DNA of 64,000 nucleotides from Tardibacter chloracetimidivorans (GTDB lineage: Bacteria; Pseudomonadota; Alphaproteobacteria; Sphingomonadales; Sphingomonadaceae). The notes under the pieces are model-generated. The model saw nothing but the letters and a program-made list of their open reading frames with translations. It did no database searches and was not told where the DNA came from. The stretch covers positions 35,371 through 99,370 of the forward strand of contig NZ_CP018222.1 of the NCBI RefSeq assembly GCF_001890385.1, read 5' to 3'. The translations under genes were made by a program, and so were the position numbers. Positions 25,107-33,601 of this stretch are shown piece after piece; within the stretch, counting starts at the first letter, position 1, and each line of letters starts with the position of its first letter.

Positions 25107-25403
25107 TCAGGCGGCAGCGGCCAACTCGCTCTTGCTGTCGCGGGCGCGGACGATCGCGCTATATTCGCGGAGCACTTGCGCAACGGTCGCGTCATCAGTG
25201 ACGCGCAACGACTTCATGACATCGAAACAATGGCGCGTCTGCATTTCGAGAAAGGCCAATCGCTCGCCATCGGGCTTCGGCTTGGCCTGCTCGGCATCGA
25301 TCTCCGCGCTATAGCCCGCGATCACGTCCACCACCGCCTCGCGCGCCGCCTCGAAGGCGACGGCCTGGTCCTGAGTCCAGAGTGGAGCGGCAATCTCGGT
25401 CAT
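25107..25403 (-). CDS. Small partner of the zeta toxin, possible antitoxin
   Basis: A 98-residue, mostly helical acidic protein (EAAREAVVDVIAGYSAEIDAE, then QTRHCFDVMKSLRV and VAQVLREYSAIVRA). It is not recognised. Its position five bases before the zeta-type gene suggests an antitoxin or chaperone role; this rests on context alone. The ATG at 25403 is the only reasonable start. Confidence 0.6.
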   Translation of the reverse strand: MTEIAAPLWTQDQAVAFEAAREAVVDVIAGYSAEIDAEQAKPKPDGERLAFLEMQTRHCFDVMKSLRVTDDATVAQVLREYSAIVRARDSKSELAAAA

Positions 25404-25460
25404 GGCGATAATCCTATCAGAAAAGGCGGGGCGGAACAATTGAGGACCGCGAGCTGGTTC

Positions 25461-25545
25461 AGCGCCCGCGCGGCCCTTGGGCCGCGCCCGCCGCGTCGCC
25501 TTGGCGGTGGGGCGCGCCGCCGCCAAGGCGGCGGCGCTGGCGCGG
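25461..25545. repeat. Repeat C, copy 2: tandem GC-rich hairpins
   Basis: Dyads at 25468-25487 (GCGCGGCCC, loop TT, GGGCCGCGC) and 25514-25537 (GCGCCGCCGCC, loop AA, GGCGGCGGCGC). Relative to copy 1 at 3761-3840, stem changes are compensated on the opposite arm. It separates the zeta unit from the two small genes upstream, and may terminate or process that transcript. Confidence 0.7.
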
Positions 25546-25552
25546 CCTAGAG

Positions 25553-25786
25553 TCAACCACTGGCCTCTCCGTCTGGAAGAACGGGTTCGACGGACAAGCC
25601 GGGAAAGACGCTTGGGAAAAACTCCCGCTGCCGGCCCCTCGCGTCGGTGGCGATGATTTTCCTAGTGCTGACGGGACCGCGCGTCACATAGTCGAACACC
25701 CAGCTTTCACCGCGAAAATCCGCAATGGCCTGCCCCGGCTTAACGGGCTGGCCCGCCAGCATGGCGCGATAGTGAGGCCCGCTCAC
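25553..25786 (-). CDS. Hypothetical protein
   Basis: A 77-residue protein (GQAIADFRGESWVFDYVTRG, then a basic segment and SVFPGLSVEPV), not recognised. The GTG at 25786 overlaps the stop of the preceding gene (GTGA); an ATG at 25762 is an alternative. Confidence 0.5.
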   Translation of the reverse strand: MSGPHYRAMLAGQPVKPGQAIADFRGESWVFDYVTRGPVSTRKIIATDARGRQREFFPSVFPGLSVEPVLPDGEASG

Positions 25787-26067
25787 GCGACCGACTCCCG
25801 CGCGGCGACATGAGCGGCAACCGCCGCATATTCGCCGGGGGAATGATCGCGCAGGAAATCCAGCGCCGCGCCATGATAGGCACTGCCTTCGGCAGCGCGG
25901 GCGGCGACGTGCCGCCACGCCTCGTCGTCGCTGGTGAAACACTCATCGGCATCCACGCGCTGTAGCTGGTAGGGATCGGGGCGGCCGATCTCGCAAAGAT
26001 CGAATATGCCCCAGCCCTCGGCATGGGCCTGCTGGTTATCGAAGGCGGGTTCATCATAATGCTGCAT
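25783..26067 (-). CDS. Hypothetical protein
   Basis: A 94-residue protein, not recognised, with AEGWGIFDLCEIGRPDPYQL and DDEAWRHVAARAAEGSAYH. The first segment resembles short proteins that follow ParB-like genes on alphaproteobacterial plasmids. It lies 66 bases after the 3' end of the interrupted ParB-like gene and was probably co-transcribed with it. Confidence 0.55.
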   Translation of the reverse strand: MQHYDEPAFDNQQAHAEGWGIFDLCEIGRPDPYQLQRVDADECFTSDDEAWRHVAARAAEGSAYHGAALDFLRDHSPGEYAAVAAHVAARESVA

Positions 26068-26133
26068 GGCTATCGTCCTTGAATTTGTGGCGTTGGGGAG
26101 GGGCCGCCCCGAAAGAGACGGCCCGCTTCCGTT

Positions 26134-26867
26134 TCACTCGGCAGCGACCGCAAAGTGCTCGTCATGGTCGTTGTCGGCCTCGGCAAAGGGGCACTCGTCC
26201 GCCGCCTCGGCCTCATCGGCGTCGATATCCTCGCCATCGCCGTCCTGCCGCTCGGCCTCGTCCTCCGGCTCGACTTCGGGTTCCTCCGGGGTGACGAGAG
26301 CCGGGGGGAGCCAACCGTGACCGGGGACGCGCTCGGCGCAGGCTTCGGCCAACATATCCTTTTTCATCTTCGCGCAATTCTCGGCGGCAGCGGGGCCGCA
26401 AGCCTCGGTCAACGCCGCAAGCATCGCCTTCTTGGTGATCGCCCCGAAAAACTCGACGCCACCCTCCCAATGCTCGCGCATATCGAGATTGGCGGCGCGG
26501 GCGATCCGGTCCACCGAACGCAACCGTTCCGGGTCGGCATATTTGCCATGGCGACCATCGATCAACGCGGCGGTGCAGGCCGCGAGCAGGCGGGCAATAT
26601 CGGCATCATCCAAGGCCAGAACCCATGCGAAGCGATTGGCCGCTTTCTTCGGCGCGCCCGCGATCAGGTCGGCCACCCCGGCATAGGGCGACGCCATTTC
26701 GCGCGTGTTATAGTCGAAATGCTGGGCCGGTTCCTGAATGTCCGTGCTGGCGCGAAGCTGGACCGCATGGGCGTCGGGATAGCTCTCCGCGAGGATCGGC
26801 AACAGCGCATCGAGCAGCACCGCATTGGCAAGGTGCTGGTTCTTCGCAACCTCGGCCTGCAAGGCAA
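26134..26867 (-). pseudogene. ParB-like gene, 3' part
   Basis: Codes for about 244 residues: a helical domain (LQAEVAKNQHLANAVLLDAL, DDADIARLLAACTAALIDG, AITKKAMLAALTEACG) and a very acidic tail (PEEPEVEPEDEAERQDGDGE). Removal of the Tn3-family element and one GGCAA copy joins MRTVA from 31233-32445 to LQAEV here without a frame change. The reading frame entering from the transposon end is not a separate gene. Confidence 0.88.
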
Positions 26868-26939
26868 GGGGTTTGAGTATCAACGGAACAGAAAACCTAC
26901 ATAAGGGATCAGCCGACTTTTCCCGCATAGCTCGGTTAG

Positions 26940-27332
26940 TTAGCGCCAGCTATCCAGGTCCTTGATCATTTTCCTGTGACATTTGAGGTGATGCTTCATC
27001 AGCCTGATGTCGTGGAGGTAATCCTGCTCCGGCCGAAACTCGTAATCCGGATCGATGTAGAATCGGTTTCGGGTAAAGCACTCGAACAGGTTGATGCCGT
27101 CCCAGGTGTCGATAACCTGTTCGAGGCTTTTCGCCATATGATGCAACGGCGAACCAGGTCCATTCTCATCCCTCATCTTATGAAGGCGCAAATGGATGTG
27201 TTGCAGCATGTCGGTCCGCATGTAGCTGTTCAAAAGCATGAGCGAGTGGGTCGGTGTCTTCGGAACAGCAAAGCCCATTTTATCTTCTGGCGGCAGGTCC
27301 GCGACATCCTGGTGGTCGTCGTTGTCAGTCAT
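26940..27332 (-). CDS. Transposon passenger, hypothetical protein
   Basis: A 130-residue soluble protein, not recognised. It is acidic at the N-terminus (TDNDDHQDVADLPPEDK), with His-rich helices (LQHIHLRLHKM, LMKHHLKCHRKM) and IDPDYEFRPEQDYLHDI. The ATG at 27332 is the likely start; an upstream in-frame ATG at 27383 is possible. It is divergent from the resolvase and lies inside the left repeat, so it is cargo. Confidence 0.6.
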   Translation of the reverse strand: MTDNDDHQDVADLPPEDKMGFAVPKTPTHSLMLLNSYMRTDMLQHIHLRLHKMRDENGPGSPLHHMAKSLEQVIDTWDGINLFECFTRNRFYIDPDYEFRPEQDYLHDIRLMKHHLKCHRKMIKDLDSWR

Positions 27333-27549
27333 CACGTTTCGCTCGCAAGAGATTTTCCCCCATGCTCCACCGGTGGCATCCACAAAAGCCTTGCCTGAAC
27401 GTCACAACAAACCCCGGTTTGATATGAACCGCCCCGACAATCGTGAGCGAGCCGCTTAAGAGCACATAATCTCACATCTACCCGTCCAAAAACCTGTGGC
27501 CGATAAACCTCTCTGTCGATAGATTGATTTAGAAGGGAGACAGACGTCG

Positions 27550-28167
27550 ATGCTGATCGGGTACATGCGGGTGTCAACGGGCGAGCAGAACCTCGACCTG
27601 CAGCGTGATGCGCTGGATCGTGCCGGATGCGACCGCGTCTTCGATGACGTGTGTTCGGGCCGCGCGACCGAACGGGCCGGTCTCGACAAGGCCATCGATA
27701 TCATGCGTGACGGCGACACCCTCGTCGTCTGGAAGCTTGATCGGATCGGTCGGTCACTGCCCCACGTCGTCGGGCTGGTCGGCGATTTGCAGAAGCGCGG
27801 CGTCGGCCTGAAGGTGCTGACTGGCGATATCGATACGACGACCGTTACGGGAAGGTTGGTGTTCGGCATCTTCGCGACCCTTGCCGAGTTCGAGCGCGAC
27901 CTGATCCATGAGCGCACGATGGCCGGGCTCGCCGCGGCTAGGGCGCGTGGGCGGTCGGGCGGACGGCCACGGATCATGACGAAGCAGAAGCTGAAGGCGG
28001 CAATGGCGATGATGGCAGACCGCGACAACGCCGCGCGCGATGTCGCGGTCCAGCTCGGCATGTCGGTATCGACGCTCTACGCCTATGTCGATGCAGAGGG
28101 TCGACCGCGGGAGCGCGCCGGCGAACTGCTGGGCAAGCGTGGGGCACGGTCCAAGGTAGCGGCATAG
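27550..28167 (+). CDS. tnpR: Serine resolvase of transposon 1
   Basis: A 205-residue resolvase/invertase. The catalytic domain starts LIGYMRVSTGEQNLDLQ with Ser9 as nucleophile, contains LVVWKLDRIGRS and FATLAEFERDLIHERT, and ends in a helix-turn-helix (ARDVAVQLGMSVSTLYAYV). It resolves cointegrates formed by the transposase at a res site that should lie just upstream. The ATG follows GAAGGGAGA. Confidence 0.93.
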   Translation: MLIGYMRVSTGEQNLDLQRDALDRAGCDRVFDDVCSGRATERAGLDKAIDIMRDGDTLVVWKLDRIGRSLPHVVGLVGDLQKRGVGLKVLTGDIDTTTVTGRLVFGIFATLAEFERDLIHERTMAGLAAARARGRSGGRPRIMTKQKLKAAMAMMADRDNAARDVAVQLGMSVSTLYAYVDAEGRPRERAGELLGKRGARSKVAA

Positions 28168-28175
28168 CCTGAGCA

Positions 28176-31100
28176 ATGCCGGTCGGCTTTCTCTCGGACG
28201 ACCAGGCACTGCGCTATGGTCGCTTCGTCGGTGAGCCGACATCGGAACAGCTCGCGCGTCATTTCCATCTCGACGACGCGGACCAGGCATTCATCGGCGC
28301 GCATCGCGGCGATCACAACCGGCTCGGCGTGGCGGTACAGCTTGGCTCTTTGCGTTTGCTCGGCACCTTTCTCGAAGATCCGGCACTGACACCGGCATCG
28401 GTCACACGATTTGTCGGCAACCAGTTGGGGATCGACGGAACGGACGAACTAATGGCGCGATATTGCGCAACCAAGGGGCGATGGCGGCATGGTCCGCGCA
28501 TCCGCGACCATTATGGCTACCGGGTCCTGTCCGATCCCGGCATCGCGTTTCGACTGCACCGTTTCATATATGCCCTGTGCTGGACGGGCACCGATCGCCC
28601 TTCGATGCTGTTTGACGCAGGTGTGATATGGCTGCTTGAGTCCAAAGTGCTGCTGCCGGGCCTTTCCGTCCTCGAGCGCGATATCGCACGGATCCGCACG
28701 CGGGTCGCCGCGCACGTCCATCGCCGTCTGGTCGCCAGGCTGACGCCAGAGCAACGCACCCGGCTCGATACGCTCGTCGCGGTTACCGGCGACGGACGGC
28801 AAAGTCCGTTGGATCGCTTACGTGATGGGCCATATCTGCAAAGCGGCCCCGAGATCAGCCGGGCCGTCGACCGACTAACCGAGATCCGCGCGTTCACCAC
28901 AGGCCTGCCCGAACTTGACCGCGTGCCGCCCAGCAAGGCGGCTGCCCTCGCACGATTTGCCAGCGCTGCGAGAGCGCAGGCTGTGGCTCGGCTTCCCGAC
29001 GATCGACGAGCGGCCACGTTGGTCGCCTTCATCCGCACCCTCGAAGCCTCGGCCAGCGACGACGTCATCGACCTTTTCGATGCCGTGTCGACCAAGATGT
29101 TTTCCAACGCACGCATCAACGCCAAAGAGGCGCGGATCCGATCACTGCGCGATCTTGACGCCGCATCACTCCGGCTTCGTGATGTCGGTGCCGTGCTACT
29201 CGATGATAGTATCAGCGACACGGAGGTGCGGGCGGCCGTGTTCGCGCTGGTTGACCGGTCAGCACTGACCGACGCGGTCGCCCAAGTAAGCCTTCTCGCC
29301 CGACCGACAGACGAGATCTACTTCGTCGAGCTGCGTCAGCAGACGGGCACAATACGCTATCTGCCGAAAATGCTTGCTGGGCTGGATCTCGCAGCAGCGC
29401 CCGCGGGGCAGTCGTTGCTGGACGCGGTCGATCACCTGCGAAGAGTACACCGTGGCGAAAAGCGCCGGGGACCAGTGCCAACCGCGTTTGTCCCCAAAGC
29501 CTGGGGCCGTCAGTTGAAAACCGAGGACGGCACGTTTGATTTGACCGGATACCGGCTTTGCACGCTCGACCGGCTACGCCGCGCCATCCGTCGCCGCGAT
29601 GTCTTTCCCGTCCGCTCGCTTCGCTATGGCGATCCCCGCAAGGGCCTGCTGGCCGGCGCCGCGTGGGAGGCGGCGCGACCGACCGTGTGCCGCACGGTCG
29701 GCGTGGCGGTAGCTGGCGACGAGGAAATCGCCAAACTGTCCGCGCGCCTGGATCTCGCCTACCGCCAGACAGCCGCACGTGTGCCGGGTAACGATGCCGT
29801 GACCATCACCAGTACCGCGAGCGGGGCAGACCTGTCGATCGAGCCGCTCGACAGGATCGAAGAGCCTCTGAGCCTCACCGATCTTCACACGGCGATTGAT
29901 GCACGGCTGCCGCAACTGGACCTCCCCGAACTGATCTTGGAAATGCACGCGCGAACCGGGTTCGGGGCAGCGTTTACCCATGCCAGCGAAGGCAACGCCC
30001 GCGCCGGTGACATCGCGACGACGATTTGCGCTGTGCTCGTCGCAGAGGCGACCAACACTGGATTCGAGCCACTTTTACGCCCCGAGGTGCCCGCGCTGCG
30101 CCGGTCCCGGTTGAGCTGGGTGAAGCAGAACTTCATGCGTGCGGAGACGCTGAGCACTGCCAATGCGCTGTTGGTCGCCGCGCATAACAGAATATCCCTG
30201 ACCCGCGCCTGGGGTGGTGGTGAGGTAGCGTCAGCCGATGGACTGCGGTTTACCGTGCCGGTTCGCACGATCCACGCCGGTCCGAACCCACGGTATTTCG
30301 GGCGCGAACGCGGCGTCACTTGGTATAATCTGGTTTCCGACCGCTTTTCCGGGCTAAATGCCGTGACGGTCCCCGGCACACTGCGCGACAGTCTTCATCT
30401 GTTGGCCGTTGTGCTCGATCAGGAAACCGAATTGCGGCCGACCGAGATCATGACCGACACGGCCGGCTATACCGATACAATATTCGGGATATTCCATCTG
30501 CTCGGACTCCAGTTCTCGCCCCGTATCGCTGATATCGCCGGGGCAAGATTCTGGCGTGTCGATGGCACTGCGCATTACGGCGTGCTGGACGATCTTGCGG
30601 CGAACAGGATCAACATCAAGCTGATCGTCGAGCACTGGGACGACCTCCTTCGCCTCGCCGGATCATTGAAGCTCGGCGTCGTGAGGGCAGCCGGACTCAC
30701 CCGTGTTCTTCAGACCAACGATCGTCCGACCAGGCTGGCACGTGCGCTTCAGGAACTCGGCCGTCTCATTAAGTCGCTCTATATGCTGCGGTTCATTGAC
30801 GACGAAACCTACCGGCGTCGCATTCTCGTCCAGCTCAATCGCGGCGAGAGCCGCCATCAGCTTGCCCGCACGATATTCCACGGCAAGCGGGGCGAATTGC
30901 GCCAGCGTTATCGCGTTGGCCAGGAGGACCAGCTTGGCGCGCTCGGGCTAGTCGTCAATCTGATCGTGCTCTGGAATACGATCTACATCGACGCCGCCCT
31001 CAACCAGCTTCGCGCTGAAGGCCATGTGATACTAGACGAAGACGTAGCCCGCCTTTCGCCGCTCGGCTTCCGGCACATCAACATGCTTGGGCGCTATGCC

Positions 31101-31181
31101 TTCACCATTCCCGAAATGGTCGCGCGCGGCGAGCTTCGACCGCTCCGCGATCCCGGCGCCACGGGCATTGATGACGCGTGA
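28176..31181 (+). CDS. tnpA: Tn3-family transposase of transposon 1
   Basis: A 1,001-residue DDE transposase of standard Tn3 length. The N-terminal domain (DUF4158-like; FLSDDQALRYGRFVGEPT) binds the inverted repeats; the catalytic C-terminal part includes EIMTDTAGYTDTIFGIFHLL with an active-site Asp, and near the end RQRYRVGQEDQLGALGLVVN (catalytic Glu region) and NTIYIDAALNQL. It starts 8 bases after the resolvase stop. The frame is intact. Confidence 0.95.
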   Translation: MPVGFLSDDQALRYGRFVGEPTSEQLARHFHLDDADQAFIGAHRGDHNRLGVAVQLGSLRLLGTFLEDPALTPASVTRFVGNQLGIDGTDELMARYCATKGRWRHGPRIRDHYGYRVLSDPGIAFRLHRFIYALCWTGTDRPSMLFDAGVIWLLESKVLLPGLSVLERDIARIRTRVAAHVHRRLVARLTPEQRTRLDTLVAVTGDGRQSPLDRLRDGPYLQSGPEISRAVDRLTEIRAFTTGLPELDRVPPSKAAALARFASAARAQAVARLPDDRRAATLVAFIRTLEASASDDVIDLFDAVSTKMFSNARINAKEARIRSLRDLDAASLRLRDVGAVLLDDSISDTEVRAAVFALVDRSALTDAVAQVSLLARPTDEIYFVELRQQTGTIRYLPKMLAGLDLAAAPAGQSLLDAVDHLRRVHRGEKRRGPVPTAFVPKAWGRQLKTEDGTFDLTGYRLCTLDRLRRAIRRRDVFPVRSLRYGDPRKGLLAGAAWEAARPTVCRTVGVAVAGDEEIAKLSARLDLAYRQTAARVPGNDAVTITSTASGADLSIEPLDRIEEPLSLTDLHTAIDARLPQLDLPELILEMHARTGFGAAFTHASEGNARAGDIATTICAVLVAEATNTGFEPLLRPEVPALRRSRLSWVKQNFMRAETLSTANALLVAAHNRISLTRAWGGGEVASADGLRFTVPVRTIHAGPNPRYFGRERGVTWYNLVSDRFSGLNAVTVPGTLRDSLHLLAVVLDQETELRPTEIMTDTAGYTDTIFGIFHLLGLQFSPRIADIAGARFWRVDGTAHYGVLDDLAANRINIKLIVEHWDDLLRLAGSLKLGVVRAAGLTRVLQTNDRPTRLARALQELGRLIKSLYMLRFIDDETYRRRILVQLNRGESRHQLARTIFHGKRGELRQRYRVGQEDQLGALGLVVNLIVLWNTIYIDAALNQLRAEGHVILDEDVARLSPLGFRHINMLGRYAFTIPEMVARGELRPLRDPGATGIDDA

Positions 31182-31227
31182 GGTCGCGCCTTATGTAGGT
31201 TTTCTGTTCCGTTGCTACTCAACCCCC

Positions 31228-32445
31228 GGCAACAGTCCGCATCCGCGACAGTTCCTCGGTCATGCGGGCGTCATAAAGGGGTCGGGGCGCGCCGGTCCCG
31301 TTGCTGCTGCCGCTGGCGCTGCGGGTGCTGCGTGGGGCCTTGCGGGTATAGGCCGTCACTTCGGCCTTCCCCTGATGGCCGACCACGATCAACAGGACCG
31401 CGCCTCGCTTGGCCTCTTCGGAATAGTCACGCTCGACAGTGCCGATCCGGTCGATCTGGGCTTCGATCTCGCGCAATTCCTCATCAAACTCCAGATCGAA
31501 ATCTTCGCCAAGGCCCGCGAACAACTCCGCGATCCGTGCCTCCCGCTTCTCCTGTAGCTCATCCATGAACGCCTCTTCGGCATCGGACAGGGTGCGCGTT
31601 TCCTGATCGGGATAGAGCCGGTGCCACCGATAGCTGTCATAGGGCGTATTTTCGGCGGCAATGACCTCGCCCCAGCCTTGCGCCTCGGCTTCGGCGGCAA
31701 GCGTATCCAGCTTCTCATCGACAAGCCGCTGCACAAGATCGGGATCGTCGGCATAGCCTTCCCCCTTGGGGGAGAACAGGTCGCCCGTGATGGTGCCGCC
31801 CGCTGCCTGATAGGCATCCATACCGACAAAGCTGAACAGCCGGTGCCCGGTCGTCACCTTGGTTTCGGTAAGGGCACGGCGGACCTCATGGGCGGTGCGA
31901 TAGCGTTTCAGGATTCGCTCCTGCCGCTTGTGATCGTCGGTCAGGGTGAACGCCTGCGCGCAAGCGACGTCGATCCTATTGGCCGCAAGCGCGTTGATGA
32001 CCTTCGGGGAAAGAGCGGCGAGCGCCAGCGTCTTGCGGACCTCGGCCAGATCATAGAGGTAGCGATTGGCGATAGCTTCCTCGGTGAACCCCTCATCTCG
32101 CAAGGTCGCAAAAGCCCGGATCGCGTCGGCGGGATGCATGTCCTCACGCTCTGCATTCTCCGCATAGCTAATCGATGTGGCATTCTTGCCGTCGCGCAAT
32201 TCGCAGCGCAACGTCGCATCGCGGCCCCATACCTTCGTCTTGACGTTATGGACGGCGGCCCGCCTGCGGCGTTCGCCAACGATAACCTCATATTTGCCGT
32301 CCTCGCGGGCGATCACGACAAGGTTCTGAATCTGTCCATCCTCGGATGCCATGCTGGCAGCTAGGGACTCGATCCCGGTCTTGACCTTCCGAACATTGCG
32401 CGGGGTCGCAACAAGATCATTCCAAAGAATATTGAGCGTCGTCAT
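31228..32445 (-). pseudogene. ParB-like gene, 5' part
   Basis: Codes for about 404 residues. The N-terminal ParB/sulfiredoxin-like domain has VRKVKTGIESLAASM, then the ParB box VIVGERRRRAAVHN and SYAENAEREDMHPADAI, followed by a helix-turn-helix region (DEGFTEEAIANRYLYDLAEV). The rest is a long acidic helical extension. The ATG at 32445 follows AAGGAGAAA. The intact protein would have had about 650 residues, much longer than ParB partition proteins; with no parA nearby, it more resembles ParB-like proteins of plasmid leading regions than a partition factor. Disrupted by transposon 1. Confidence 0.88.
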
Positions 32446-32477
32446 TTCATTTTCTCCTTGCTTTTCAATTGGCCGTC

Positions 32478-32506
32478 AGGCCGATGGCTCCTTTCGCCAT
32501 CGGCCT
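32478..32506. promoter_or_regulatory. Perfect hairpin upstream of the ParB-like gene
   Basis: Arms AGGCCGATGGC (32478-32488) and GCCATCGGCCT (32496-32506) with a 7-base loop, 33 bases upstream of the start codon. It could be an attenuator or a protein binding site. Transposon 2 begins 24 bases further upstream. Confidence 0.6.
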
Positions 32507-32592
32507 TGGCGGACACGGACGCCCAAGAAGGCCCAGTCGGCCCGAAGCTGCGATTTTGGCCATGTTGAAGAACAAAGATTGAACATGGCGAT

Positions 32593-33459
32593 CTACCAGG
32601 CTCGCTCTTGTCCTCCAATCTCGTAAACATCGGTCTCGATCGAGCACCTGTAGCTCTCTGCGATGTTGAACATCTCTGTCTGGAGAGATGCGATCTCATC
32701 ATCGAGGCTGACGCCATCGGCACCCTGATCATAGGCGACGGTCAGCGTGTAATCGCAGTTCCCGGTCTTTTGCATCTGGTAATCCCGCTCCAGCATCGCC
32801 TCAATGCGCTCGCGAGCGGGCTTTCTGCCACGACCATGCTTGTTGAAGTTCTCGATGGTCAGATGCAGGGCGATGGTGACAGAAGGCGGCTTTTCCGGCA
32901 GCCCGATCCTTGAAGGAATGACGTCAAGCGCCCGATAGACGGTCATTCTTGAGATCTTGAGGTCGCGCGCGACGCTGGCCTTGCTCGCGCCGGCGGTGAT
33001 CCGGCGTCGGATTTCATCGTCATCGATGTTTTTCTTCCGGCCTTTGTAGACGCCTTCGGCGCGCGCCGCCTCGATCCCGGCGCGCTGCCGGTCCTTGATG
33101 AACGTCAGTTCCATGTCCGCGACCATGCCCAGAATGGTGATCACCATCCGCCCCATGCTTCCGGCCGTCGTCACCTCCGGCTCAAGCACCCGCAATGAGG
33201 CTCCCTTCTGGTCGAGTTCATGAACCAGATTGAGAACATCGCGTGTGGAGCGACCGAGCCGATCGAGACGCAGGACGACGAGTTCGTCATCGGCGCGCAG
33301 GAACTGCATGATCGTCTCAAGCTCCGTGCGTCCAGTGCGCGATGCGCCCGAGCCTGTTTCGGAGCGGAGGATTTCACAGCCCGCTGCCTTCAACCGGGCA
33401 ACCTGGATGTCGAGATCCTGGTCGATGGTGCTGACGCGGGCGTAGCCGACGCGGGTCAT
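32593..33459 (-). CDS. tnpR: Serine recombinase of transposon 2 with C-terminal extension
   Basis: A 288-residue protein. Residues 1-185 are a standard resolvase: VGYARVSTIDQDLDIQ with the catalytic Ser near position 9, LVVLRLDRLGRSTRDVL, GMVADMELTFIKDRQ, and a helix-turn-helix (ASVARDLKISRMTVYRAL). About 100 residues follow (from PSRIGLPEKPPSVT to the end) that I do not recognise; they include HLTIENFNKHGRGRKPARE. The ATG at 33459 begins MTRVGYARVS. Confidence 0.9.
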   Translation of the reverse strand: MTRVGYARVSTIDQDLDIQVARLKAAGCEILRSETGSGASRTGRTELETIMQFLRADDELVVLRLDRLGRSTRDVLNLVHELDQKGASLRVLEPEVTTAGSMGRMVITILGMVADMELTFIKDRQRAGIEAARAEGVYKGRKKNIDDDEIRRRITAGASKASVARDLKISRMTVYRALDVIPSRIGLPEKPPSVTIALHLTIENFNKHGRGRKPARERIEAMLERDYQMQKTGNCDYTLTVAYDQGADGVSLDDEIASLQTEMFNIAESYRCSIETDVYEIGGQERAW

Positions 33460-33469
33460 GGGCAAATCC

Positions 33470-33570
33470 GTCACATTAGGGTGGCTTTGCCCTCGTACAG
33501 TAACATTGGTGACGGAACCACCCTTTTGTGACATGTCGTATATGTCACTTCCGATCGTCACGTTCGGGTG
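33470..33570. promoter_or_regulatory. Putative res site of transposon 2
   Basis: Between the recombinase and transposase genes the motif GTCAC-N4-GGGTG occurs three times: 33470-33483 and 33557-33570 on the plus strand and 33519-33532 on the minus strand. A further dyad GTGACAT/ATGTCAC spans 33528-33548. This arrangement fits resolvase binding subsites. Confidence 0.55.
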
Positions 33571-33601
33571 CACCCAAATGGTGCGAGCGGAAAGGCCCCG
33601 G

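Larger units (their letters stand above)
26868..31227. mobile_element. Tn3-family transposon 1
   Basis: A 4,360-bp element with 38-bp terminal inverted repeats at 26868-26905 and 31190-31227 (36 of 38 match; they begin GGGG and end TACATAAG) and a 5-bp target duplication GGCAA at 26863-26867 and 31228-31232. It carries a passenger gene, a serine resolvase and a Tn3-type transposase. The 217 bases between the passenger gene and the resolvase probably hold the res site and divergent promoters. Confidence 0.96.

Noticed and set aside
31228..32445. Calling the ParB-like gene a partition gene of a parAB locus
   Set aside because: No parA or centromere-like repeats are next to it, and the protein is much longer than ParB partition proteins.
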